Shown here in pieces: positions 1 to 5,739 of a stretch of DNA of 7,152 nt. Source of the DNA: Candidatus Fermentibacterota bacterium (GTDB lineage: Bacteria; JAFGKV01); assembly GCA_030620115.1 (NCBI GenBank), contig JAUXFG010000180.1, positions 1 through 7,152 on the forward strand, written 5' to 3'. Each line of letters opens with the position of its first letter. Within the stretch, counting starts at the first letter, position 1. Made by a program: the position numbers and the translations under genes. The notes under the pieces were generated by a model that was given only the letters and a program-made list of their open reading frames with translations, was not told the origin of the DNA and searched no databases.

Positions 1-213
1 AAGACCATGCATATCATGTTCGATAGATCGCAAGGAGACGCTACGTGGATTGAAGGGAATTCTACCATTCCTTTTCCGCATGGGTATCGACTTCTTGGAG
101 ACGTTCGTTGGGAGTTTCTTCCTGATGCACCACCCCACAACAAACCTGTGCGCCTTGTGCGTGGTGCTGACACCCTCGTGGTGCGTGCAGTGGCTTTTCC
201 TGATGCAGGATAG
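1..213 (+). CDS. C-terminal end of a probable GspH-like minor pseudopilin (5' truncated)
   Basis: The reading frame is open from base 1 to a TAG at 211-213 and gives about 70 residues ending VVRAVAFPDAG. No prepilin signal is visible because the N-terminus lies before the window. The fragment has alternating hydrophobic and polar stretches (GYRLLGDVRWEFLP, DTLVVRAVAF), as expected for the beta-rich globular end of a pseudopilin. The main argument is position: it overlaps by 11 bp a clear GspI-like gene, and GspH normally sits just before GspI. A minor pseudopilin would help build the tip of the periplasmic pseudopilus. The ATG codons at 7 and 16 are internal and should not be read as starts. 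Sequence similarity alone is weak, so another pseudopilin or an unrelated small protein cannot be excluded. Confidence 0.5.
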   Translation, partial: KTMHIMFDRSQGDATWIEGNSTIPFPHGYRLLGDVRWEFLPDAPPHNKPVRLVRGADTLVVRAVAFPDAG

Positions 214-586
214 GCAGGGGTTTTTCCTTATCGAGGTTTTGCTCGCGGTGGTCTTGTGCTCAGTGGTGATCGTCGCGGCGGGTAGGGCTTTTTCCGGAGC
301 ACGTACGGCGGGAGAGCGTGCTGAAACTCGATGGATAGAGCTCTTGGCGTGTCGGACGGTACTCGAACATGCATGTGCCACTGGCAGCGCGGTAGACACC
401 AGCTGGGTAATCGGAAGCCGAGTCATCAGGGCGCATGCGATGGTGGAGCAACTGCCTCGCGGAGAATATGCGGTCTATGCGCGTACCTGGTGGCAGGATG
501 GAGGGGGGGAGGGGAATGTAGTCCGTCTTTCGCGTCTTGTCTGGCCCGGCGGGGGCGTACGCGAGGGAATTGTCGATGCAGAATGA
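203..586 (+). CDS. gspI: GspI-like minor pseudopilin with class III (prepilin) signal
   Basis: The protein has 127 residues. It begins MQDRQG then FFLIEVLLAVVLCSVVIVAAG: a six-residue leader, glycine at -1, phenylalanine at +1, glutamate at +5 and a long hydrophobic helix. This is the textbook substrate of prepilin peptidase (GspO/PilD). The short globular part (about 100 residues) and the position before a J-like and a K-like gene fit GspI, the minor pseudopilin that nucleates the pseudopilus tip with J and K. The same frame is open further upstream to an ATG at 50, but that would put about 50 extra residues before the leader, so the ATG at 203 is chosen. It overlaps the upstream gene by 11 bp and has no good Shine-Dalgarno, which suggests translational coupling. 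FimT/PilV-type pilus minor pilins are the main alternative. Confidence 0.8.
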   Translation: MQDRQGFFLIEVLLAVVLCSVVIVAAGRAFSGARTAGERAETRWIELLACRTVLEHACATGSAVDTSWVIGSRVIRAHAMVEQLPRGEYAVYARTWWQDGGGEGNVVRLSRLVWPGGGVREGIVDAE

Positions 587-1022
587 TTCCTTGGCCTCAT
601 GTGCCTGGAGAGTACGTGTGACGCTGCCTCCGAACAGCTATCGCGGGGGGCAAGTCGCGCTCGAACTGCTCCTTGCGCTGGCTCTCTTGGTGGTGATCTC
701 TCCCGTAGTGGTGGGAGGCCTTCGGGGTGCGGGGGAGGTTCGCAGACGATCGAAGGAGATGTCTATTTCGTTGCGCCGGGAGGTATGGTTTCTGGGTCGC
801 CTCCGGAGCACAATGGCGGCGTCTCGCCGTGACGAGATTCCGCGGATTGATGAGCAGGTTGTCCTGGATCGAACGCCTCTTGCCAACGTATCCACGGAGG
901 AGACTTCCAAGATCACTGTGGTTAGATTCAAGATGGAGGATCTTCTTCTGGTCAGACTGCGGCCCGACCAGCCTGCATGGCTGATTGGAGGGCTTCCACA
1001 GACGAGGCGATGGCCGCCATGA
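576..1022 (+). CDS. gspJ: GspJ-like minor pseudopilin
   Basis: From ATG 576 the protein has 148 residues. The prepilin site is RGG|QVALELLLALALLVVISPVVVGG, with glycine at -1, glutamate at +5 and a hydrophobic helix. The globular part contains a basic stretch (RRRSKEMSISLRREVWFLGRLRS) and beta-like segments. Its position between the I-like and K-like genes supports GspJ, part of the I-J-K tip complex. The start is uncertain. ATG 576 has GAGGG at 563-567 and overlaps gspI by 11 bp, but gives a 25-residue leader. GTG 618 has GGAGAG at 607-612 with a good spacing and gives an 11-residue leader (MTLPPNSYRGG), more usual for this class. The ATG was kept because of the operon's overlap pattern. The protein is shorter than many GspJ proteins. 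Confidence 0.72.
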   Translation: MQNDSLASCAWRVRVTLPPNSYRGGQVALELLLALALLVVISPVVVGGLRGAGEVRRRSKEMSISLRREVWFLGRLRSTMAASRRDEIPRIDEQVVLDRTPLANVSTEETSKITVVRFKMEDLLLVRLRPDQPAWLIGGLPQTRRWPP

Positions 1023-1882
1023 TGGGCCTTATCATCCTTCTTGTTGGTTCCCTGATTGTGGGCTTGGCAATGGATACCGCGCTGGATATGCGTCTCGCGC
1101 TGGTGGCTGTGCGCCGAGCTGAGCAGAGAACTATCGCCGAGCTGGAGGCTCGTTCCCTCATGGAGCTGGCGGCGAGAGAGCTCTCCTTTGATCCCGATCG
1201 TAGACGGGATTCGCGGAATGATAGCTGGGCTTGTCTCACACTTCCATCAGACCAGGCCTACCAGGGATGCTGGCCTTCCGATGCCCACGTGGCGGTGACC
1301 GATATGGAGCGTGATCCGCCACCGAAGCTCTTGGCGATGATACGGAGGAAAGCGCCTACGCTTCTTCCGAGACTTCGCTCGGAAGAAGGAACATCGAACA
1401 TCGAACATCGAACATCCAACGCCGAAATGGGAGCCTCAGCCGGCCGGCGGAGCAAAAGTGTGATGTTCCGGGATCTGCATATCGACAAAGGATTGTCGAT
1501 GTCGCGTCACAAAACGTTTAGTGTTGAGGGCATGTGCGAGCCCAATGGGGAATCACAGTGGATCAATGTATTGACCGCGGATGAAGACTGCTGGCAGGCG
1601 TTGGGGATATCCACCGCAGCGAGCAAAGCTCTTGTTGCGCGGAGTCGCAGGAGCCTGACCGATCCTGCCGAGCTTCTCTCGGTTGCCGGGTTATCGCCAC
1701 GAGAGCGCCAGTTGCTCAGCCAGCTGGAATCGCAAGGTTTTCTCCGGCTGAGAAGCGAGCTGTTCGCAGTATGCTGCGACATGGCCGGAATATGCTTCAA
1801 GGGGGTGCTCAGGCGAGAGCCGGCAAAGGGCTCGATCCGGATGATCTCCTTCGAGAGAGCCATATCTCATGATGATGCATAG
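977..1882 (+). CDS. gspK: GspK-like minor pseudopilin (tip protein) carrying a translated repeat insertion
   Basis: The protein has 301 residues. The N-terminus has a short polar leader and then MMGLIILLVGSLIVGLAMD, followed by DMRLALVAVRRAEQRTIAELEARSLMELAARELS, which matches the GspK pattern of a helix leading to an ARSxxELA-type segment. As in GspK, there is no glutamate at +5. Residues about 196-252 (INVLTADEDCWQALGIS ... LLSVAGLSPRERQLLSQL) resemble the helix-hairpin-helix-like part of the GspK family. GspK caps the pseudopilus tip with I and J. Residues about 129-149 are encoded by a 28-bp palindrome and a heptad array, an insertion that looks foreign to the fold. The start is uncertain: ATG 977 gives a 17-residue leader before Gly17, ATG 1010 gives MAAMMG|LIILL with a 13-bp overlap, and ATG 1019 makes an ATGA junction with gspJ. 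Confidence 0.83.
   Translation: MADWRASTDEAMAAMMGLIILLVGSLIVGLAMDTALDMRLALVAVRRAEQRTIAELEARSLMELAARELSFDPDRRRDSRNDSWACLTLPSDQAYQGCWPSDAHVAVTDMERDPPPKLLAMIRRKAPTLLPRLRSEEGTSNIEHRTSNAEMGASAGRRSKSVMFRDLHIDKGLSMSRHKTFSVEGMCEPNGESQWINVLTADEDCWQALGISTAASKALVARSRRSLTDPAELLSVAGLSPRERQLLSQLESQGFLRLRSELFAVCCDMAGICFKGVLRREPAKGSIRMISFERAISHDDA
1361..1388. repeat. Perfect 28-bp palindrome (11-bp stems) inside gspK
   Basis: CTTCTTCCGAG at 1361-1371 and CTCGGAAGAAG at 1378-1388 are exact reverse complements separated by the six-base loop ACTTCG. The element is read in frame as LLPRLRSEE (GspK residues 129-137). It ends exactly one base before the first heptad of the adjoining tandem array, so the two probably belong to one inserted element. 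A hairpin this strong inside a coding region is unusual. It could slow ribosomes or mark the end of a mobile or REP-like element. Confidence 0.85.
1389..1423. repeat. Tandem heptanucleotide array (GAACATC x4 plus one degenerate copy) within gspK
   Basis: Four perfect copies of GAACATC run from 1389 to 1416, followed by a degenerate fifth copy, CAACGCC (1417-1423). Because seven is not a multiple of three, the copies are read in changing frames and encode GTSNIEHRTSNA in GspK. The reverse complement belongs to the same heptad family as the intergenic array at 5641-5682. From memory, arrays of this type, translated as (S/C)MFDVRC or TSNIEHRTSN, are scattered through many uncultivated PVC and FCB genomes. 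I know no accepted name or function for them. Confidence 0.88.
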
Positions 1883-2885
1883 GGTGCTCTGTGTGGTGAA
1901 ACACCATGGTGGGTGGTGTGTGCAGAGCTGCCGAAAGACCATACTGGGTTGGAGACTGGAGAAAGCTCGCCATGTACCCGGTGAGTCGTTGCAGGATATG
2001 CTCGTCACCGCGGGAATACGCGGACAGAAGAGGAGCATGTTGGCGGTTGGTGTGGAGCGAGAGCAGGTGCTTCTCAGGGTTGGATCCGGCCAGGAAAAGG
2101 CATTCCCCGCAGGAGAGGAGCTGGTCTTCTGGTCCCGGGCCGTGGAGAAGGACGGCCTCCGGCAGAGCGAGACTGCTGCCATGCGGGTCTCTGCGCTGCG
2201 CGAGATATGGGACGAAGCATCCGCGGCTGGGTTTGGCGGCTGTCTTGTTTTCCCCGTGTGGATGGGTGCTCTGGTCGCAATCCGGAAGGCAATGCGCGGT
2301 GAAATGATTGCGTGGCAGACCGGGCGGATTACTCGAGGAGAAGAAGCGTGGTCGCCATGGGAACACGGCGATACTCCGGCAAGCTCCTCCCAAGAGGCGG
2401 CCGAGTTTTCCGCAAGAGGTGGGTTGCTTCTTACCTTGGGGGGAACCCTCCCACCTGGTTGGGCAACGATTCCATCACCCCGAGTTCTGAGATCCCGCGC
2501 CATTATCGGACTCTTGGCAATCGTGGCGGCGATTCTCTGGTTTGGACTAAGGAGTGCGGGACTCGATCGAGAGCTCGCCGCTGAAGCGGTTCGAGCCAAG
2601 AGGCTGCAGCATGAGTTGTCGAAAAATCGAACGGGTTGTCATATTTCAGATCTTATTGTTTTTCTGAATTCTGCTGCCATTCATGGTTCAGCATCGGGCA
2701 TAACCGGGACACAGTTGGACTTCTTGCCCCACCAAGGCATGGTGATCCGTGGGAGGGCGCAGTCGGCATCGGATGCGCGGGAGTTTCTTGATCGGCTCTC
2801 TCCACGAAGGAGTGGGCTGGCAGTGACGAAAGAGGAAGGCCGTCTTGTATTTCGTGCGGAGGTTGCACTCCCATGCGTCGATTAA
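1869..2885 (+). CDS. gspL: GspL-like inner-membrane platform protein
   Basis: The protein has 338 residues with GspL-type architecture. A cytoplasmic part of about 205 residues includes a segment like the family's early strand pattern (SMLAVGVEREQVLLRV, 56-71). One transmembrane helix follows at about 211-228 (AIIGLLAIVAAILWFGLR), then a charged coiled-coil-like stretch (232-252). The C-terminus is a ferredoxin-like periplasmic part (ITGTQLDFLPHQGMVIRGRAQSASDAREFLDRL). In the family, the cytoplasmic domain recruits the ATPase GspE and the periplasmic domain pairs with GspM. In pili, the same roles are split between PilM and PilN. The cytoplasmic domain looks poorly conserved and rather short. 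The start at ATG 1869 has GAGAGAG at 1853-1859 and overlaps gspK by 14 bp; ATG 1872 and 1875 are also possible. The assignment rests on topology and gene order more than on residue identity. Confidence 0.78.
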   Translation: MMMHRVLCVVKHHGGWCVQSCRKTILGWRLEKARHVPGESLQDMLVTAGIRGQKRSMLAVGVEREQVLLRVGSGQEKAFPAGEELVFWSRAVEKDGLRQSETAAMRVSALREIWDEASAAGFGGCLVFPVWMGALVAIRKAMRGEMIAWQTGRITRGEEAWSPWEHGDTPASSSQEAAEFSARGGLLLTLGGTLPPGWATIPSPRVLRSRAIIGLLAIVAAILWFGLRSAGLDRELAAEAVRAKRLQHELSKNRTGCHISDLIVFLNSAAIHGSASGITGTQLDFLPHQGMVIRGRAQSASDAREFLDRLSPRRSGLAVTKEEGRLVFRAEVALPCVD

Positions 2886-3304
2886 GCGGAAGGGAACGGA
2901 TTCTGTTCTCTCTTGCCATTCTTGCGGTTCTGGTGGCTTGTGTCGGCCGATTGGATATGGTGCTGGACAAACGCCTGACACGGCTGGATGAATTGCGCGC
3001 GGAGAACCGAATCCGCGCGGCCCAGATAGAGAGGATGAGGCGGACGCCGCTGCAGGAAACAGGCAAACTGCCCGACATTCTTGACGAGCTTGCAGATTCC
3101 GAGCGGGGATTGAGCGCTTTCTCAGTCGCACGGGTAGATGGCGCTTCCCATGTGACATACGGAGGATCTGCGAGCGGCGTGTGGAACATGCTGGTGGCGC
3201 TTCGTGAAGCAGGAGGCGCGGAGCTTGTGGCGTTCAATCTCCGACGGATCGGAGCACGGGTGGAAGGATACCTGGAACTAGTAGAGCCCGCCAATGCCCA
3301 GTAG
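2873..3304 (+). CDS. gspM: GspM/PilO-like inner-membrane platform protein
   Basis: The protein has 143 residues. It opens with a short basic cytoplasmic segment containing the LSGRER wording typical of GspM N-termini. A transmembrane helix follows at about 10-27 (ILFSLAILAVLVACVGRL), then a charged helical stretch predicted to be coiled coil (30-57). The periplasmic part (about 65-138) has the alternating pattern of a small ferredoxin-like fold (SGVWNMLVALREAGGAELVAFNLRRIG). GspM (PilO in pili) pairs with GspL to form the assembly platform linking the ATPase to the pseudopilus. The start at ATG 2873 has a strong GGAGG at 2858-2862 and overlaps gspL by 13 bp. The neighbours on both sides support the call. 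Confidence 0.76.
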   Translation: MRRLSGRERILFSLAILAVLVACVGRLDMVLDKRLTRLDELRAENRIRAAQIERMRRTPLQETGKLPDILDELADSERGLSAFSVARVDGASHVTYGGSASGVWNMLVALREAGGAELVAFNLRRIGARVEGYLELVEPANAQ

Positions 3305-3731
3305 GATGGGCTTCTGGGCTCGTCTCCCTTGGGGGACGTACCGATTCCCTTCCTGGGAGGGCGTGGTCAAGGCTGCTCTTCTTGTTCTGGCGGTTCTGCT
3401 TGTGGGAGATGGCATCCGCAGCTACTTGGATCCCAAGTCGCCATGTGTCGATGTGGTGCAACATTTGGAGGGGGAACCCCATGTGGGCCAGGGGAGAGGA
3501 GTGCACCAGGAACCCCTTTCGGAGCTCTTTGGGTTGCGCAGTCTCCGGATTTCCTCAATTTCCCTTGAGTCGACATTCCTCGGTTCCACTCCTCGAGCCA
3601 CGGTTCAGGTCGCAGGTTCCGTACTGCACGTGGGACTCGGTGACAGTCTCGAAGGTGCGGTGGTCGAGTCAATCGGACGAGGTATCATTGTGTTGAGACA
3701 TAGAGATGAGGTTTTGCGTGTCGGTTTGTAG
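3294..3731 (+). CDS. GspC/PilP-like secretin-linking protein without a PDZ domain
   Basis: The protein has 145 residues: a short cytoplasmic start, a transmembrane helix at about 24-40 (VVKAALLVLAVLLVGDG), a linker of about 60 residues, and a C-terminal beta domain. That domain (PRATVQVAGSVLHVGLGDSLEGAVVESIGRGIIVLRHRDEVLRV, about 100-143) has the pattern of the GspC homology region and of PilP: a short strand, a G(D/E)xxxGAxVxxI turn, then IVLR. These domains bind the N0 domain of the secretin and connect the inner-membrane platform to the outer membrane. There is no room for the PDZ or coiled-coil domain that follows in classical GspC. Its place between the M/PilO-like gene and the secretin is the PilP place in pilMNOPQ. 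It overlaps gspM by 11 bp; the ribosome binding site is weak, and ATG 3306 is an alternative start. Confidence 0.7.
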   Translation: MPSRMGFWARLPWGTYRFPSWEGVVKAALLVLAVLLVGDGIRSYLDPKSPCVDVVQHLEGEPHVGQGRGVHQEPLSELFGLRSLRISSISLESTFLGSTPRATVQVAGSVLHVGLGDSLEGAVVESIGRGIIVLRHRDEVLRVGL

Positions 3732-5319
3732 GACTGCAGTGTTGTTGCTTGGCGCCCTGCTTGTTTCCCCTTCCAGCGGCATAAGTCTCGATGCGCGCAA
3801 CAGCGACATCGGAGACGTGCTGCAACAGCTTTCTGCACAGGCCAATATCGATGTAGTCGTAGGGCCGGGGGTCAGGGGCAAGGTTACCCTTTTCCTTGGT
3901 GAGGTGGAGGCCGCCAGGGCCCTGGAGGCGCTGGCATCTGCGGGAGGCTGGGCGGTCTATCAGGATGCGGGCATATACAGATTCATCACCCGTGAGGAAT
4001 ACGAACGGCGAACAGGGAATCAGTACGGTGCATGGATGAAGCGCAGGACATTCTCGCTCAGGCATGTCACGGCGGCACTTCTTGGGCAGACTCTCGGGGG
4101 AATGGTGAGCCCCGGCGGGAAGCTGGTGGTTGAGCCCGAGAGCAATACGATTTCTGTGGTGGACAGAGCCGATGTGGTGGAGGAGATGGCGAGAATCATC
4201 GCCACGGCGGATACACCGCAAGAGACGAAGACGATTCAGCTTTCCTGGCTCAGTCCGGAAGAGGCGATAACCAAAATCAAGGCTATGCTTGGGCCTTCCG
4301 GTACGGCGATTGCCCATGGCGTTGGGGGGCGGGTCGTTCTCCGTGACCGCGGTTGGCGACTCAGACAGGCAGAAGAGATCCTACAAGCATTGGACAGGCC
4401 GCCACCCTCCGAACCCGCCTTTATGGAATTGCGCTACCTCTCCTCCGATTCCATCTCAACGCTCCTGAGCCGGCTGGAATCCCGTCGTCTTGGCAGCAAT
4501 CTGACCCCGGTAGGACGATCCGGTCTTATGCTGGAAGACACACCGCACGGTGTTGTGGAGACCATGCATCTGCTCTCGGGAATCGACACCCCGGGGACGA
4601 CGATAGAGATCGAGGCAAAGATCCTTCAGGTATCTTTGACTCGGGAGGTGTCTACGGGAATCGACTGGCAACTTCTCGCGGATAGGCTGGATGGACTAAG
4701 CGTGCATGCGGCATTCCCCATGGATAACGTCACAGGTCCTGGGGTGGATGTCCATATCGGCGACGTTGCTGATGACGATTATGAAGTCCTATTCAGCATG
4801 TTGGAATCGTTCGGGGAAGTGGAGCTTCTCTCTCGGCCCACGTTGACCGCGTTGTCGGGGACGGAAGCAGAGCTGGTTGTGGGGAGCCGTGTCCCCTATG
4901 CCACTATCGATTCGAGAGAAGACGTCAATGGCGGTGTGACACGGTATCAGCGCGTTGTCTACCTCGACGTAGGCCTCAAGCTCTGGCTGCGGCCGTACTA
5001 TCATGGGGACGGAAACATCACCCTGGAGATCAAACCGGAGATCAGCTCAGTCACGGGATACGTCGACGCCATCGATACCCGGCTGCCCATCGTTGAGACG
5101 ACAAATGCCAAAGTTCATGTGACGGTTCCCGTGGGGAAGACCGTGGTCATTGGAGGATTGATCCGGGAAGGAAGGAAGAAGACGTCGCGAGGCGTGCCGC
5201 TCCTGCGGAGCATTCCACTGATCGGCGCCCTGTTCAGGTACGAGGTAGAGGAGATATCGCGGGGCGAGCTGGTCATCTTTGTGACGCCCCGGCTTCTCGG
5301 CGATCAGGAAGCATCGTAA
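3706..5319 (+). CDS. gspD: Outer-membrane secretin (GspD/PilQ family)
   Basis: The protein has 537 residues. A hydrophobic Sec signal peptide (about 10-25) has no convincing lipobox. An N0/STN domain follows (26-95: ISLDARNSDIGDVLQQLSAQ ... VTLFLGEVEAARALEALA), then three N-domain repeats (about 113-170, 176-232 and 238-295). The secretin core spans about 298-530 and contains LLSRPTLTALSGTEAELVVGSRVPY, VETTNAKVHVTVPVGKTVVIGGLIRE and the signature VPLLRSIPLIGALFR. The protein forms the multimeric outer-membrane channel. The ending GELVIFVTPRLL and the N0 wording look more PilQ-like than GspD-like. It is shorter than classical GspD, and no pilotin-binding S-domain is obvious after the core. ATG 3706 overlaps the previous gene by 26 bp. 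GTG 3718 has TGAGG at 3707-3711 with better spacing and would give a 14-bp overlap. Confidence 0.95.
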   Translation: MRFCVSVCRTAVLLLGALLVSPSSGISLDARNSDIGDVLQQLSAQANIDVVVGPGVRGKVTLFLGEVEAARALEALASAGGWAVYQDAGIYRFITREEYERRTGNQYGAWMKRRTFSLRHVTAALLGQTLGGMVSPGGKLVVEPESNTISVVDRADVVEEMARIIATADTPQETKTIQLSWLSPEEAITKIKAMLGPSGTAIAHGVGGRVVLRDRGWRLRQAEEILQALDRPPPSEPAFMELRYLSSDSISTLLSRLESRRLGSNLTPVGRSGLMLEDTPHGVVETMHLLSGIDTPGTTIEIEAKILQVSLTREVSTGIDWQLLADRLDGLSVHAAFPMDNVTGPGVDVHIGDVADDDYEVLFSMLESFGEVELLSRPTLTALSGTEAELVVGSRVPYATIDSREDVNGGVTRYQRVVYLDVGLKLWLRPYYHGDGNITLEIKPEISSVTGYVDAIDTRLPIVETTNAKVHVTVPVGKTVVIGGLIREGRKKTSRGVPLLRSIPLIGALFRYEVEEISRGELVIFVTPRLLGDQEAS

Positions 5320-5449
5320 CTTCTCAATAGATCCGGGCATCCGACCTTCTCCCCATTTCATAGAAGCCGACAGCAGGACACACATAAGACCGGGGGCAAT
5401 TTGAAACGAAACCCAACGCTTTGATGTTCTGGGAATGAGCTGCCATTGT

Positions 5450-5594
5450 GCCCCGAAGGGGCTTGACATACCAGCCCAGGGGAAGCCCGCTATGGCGTAA
5501 CCCTGGGGCACGGAAACAAGATGCCCTCAGCCCTGACGGGGCGAGACATAGAAAGGACAATAGGATAGTGAGGGGCTGTCACGCCCTTTCAGGG
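5450..5594. repeat. Cluster of short G/C palindromes, REP-like or dispersed repeat
   Basis: At least four small inverted repeats lie within 145 bp. They are GCCCC-GAA-GGGGC (5450-5462), CCCAGGG/CCCTGGG (5475-5481 and 5501-5507, with an inner CGC/GCG pair), GCCC-GACGGGGC-type (5530-5542), and the overlapping GGGC/GCCC (5573-5576 and 5583-5586) and CCCT-TTC-AGGG (5584-5594). The wording around the units (gacatacc, gagacata) partly recurs. From memory, intergenic repeats with GCCC...GGGGC and CCCAGGG...CCCTGGG blocks are common in PVC and FCB metagenome genomes, so this is probably a dispersed repeat rather than a gene. I cannot name its family. Confidence 0.6.
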
Positions 5595-5640
5595 TTTGGA
5601 TCTATTGGGTATTTGTACCCCCAGAGCGGCGGCCGCTTCC

Positions 5641-5682
5641 TTCGACGTTGGATGTTGGATGTTGGATGTTCGACGTTGGATG
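5641..5682. repeat. Second heptanucleotide array, six copies of TT(C/G)GA(C/T)G
   Basis: Six consecutive seven-base units run TTCGACG, TTGGATG, TTGGATG, TTGGATG, TTCGACG, TTGGATG. The reverse complement is the same family as the GAACATC array inside gspK, so the two arrays point in opposite directions about 4.2 kb apart. Just before it lies GCGGCCGC (5628-5635 region), another G/C palindrome, so here too the array sits beside a palindrome, as in gspK. No coding sequence is involved at this site. Confidence 0.88.
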
Positions 5683-5713
5683 TTCTATTCCTCGCAAGTC
5701 TGCAAATTGACAG

Positions 5714-5729
5714 CCCGGCCTCTGGCGGG
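5714..5729 (-). terminator. Weak hairpin just downstream of the flavin reductase gene
   Basis: CCCG (5714-5717) pairs with CGGG (5726-5729), and CC/GG continues the stem around a TCT loop with one bulged base. On the minus strand it begins 11 bp after the flavin reductase stop codon and is followed by CTGTCAATTT, a poor T-run. It may act as a terminator, but the stem is short and imperfect. Confidence 0.25.
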
Positions 5730-5739
5730 GTCTGCTTTG

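Larger units (their letters stand above)
5320..5739. other. Non-coding region between the secretin and the flavin reductase, repeat-rich
   Basis: The two flanking genes converge here. I see no gene: the short open frames lack family features, ribosome binding sites and compositional support. The first 120 bases hold only a weak CTTCT/AGAAG pair (5346-5350 and 5362-5366), with no T-run, so no convincing terminator follows the secretin. From about 5444 the region is dominated by G/C palindromes and then the heptad array, both listed separately. Confidence 0.6.

Noticed and set aside
50-202. Upstream extension of the GspI-like frame to ATG 50
   Set aside because: It would put about 50 residues ahead of a perfect six-residue prepilin leader and overlaps the end of the upstream gene.
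1389-1423. Heptad array considered as a CRISPR array
   Set aside because: Units are seven bases with no spacers and no cas genes nearby; it is a simple tandem repeat.
1691-2599. Long open frame on the minus strand opposite gspK/gspL (302 codons)
   Set aside because: Composition is rich in Ser, Arg and Pro with no domain pattern, and it lies wholly opposite two plus-strand genes with family features. It is an antisense shadow of GC-rich coding DNA.
2653-3294. 213-codon minus-strand frame opposite gspL/gspM
   Set aside because: Low-complexity Ser/Arg/Pro translation typical of an antisense frame; the plus-strand genes explain the open frame.
3685-4317. 210-codon minus-strand frame opposite the secretin start
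   Set aside because: It covers the signal peptide, N0 and N1 coding region of an unmistakable secretin and shows no motif of its own.
5320-5400. Rho-independent terminator directly after the secretin
   Set aside because: Only a five-base CTTCT/AGAAG pair with a long loop and no T-run is present.
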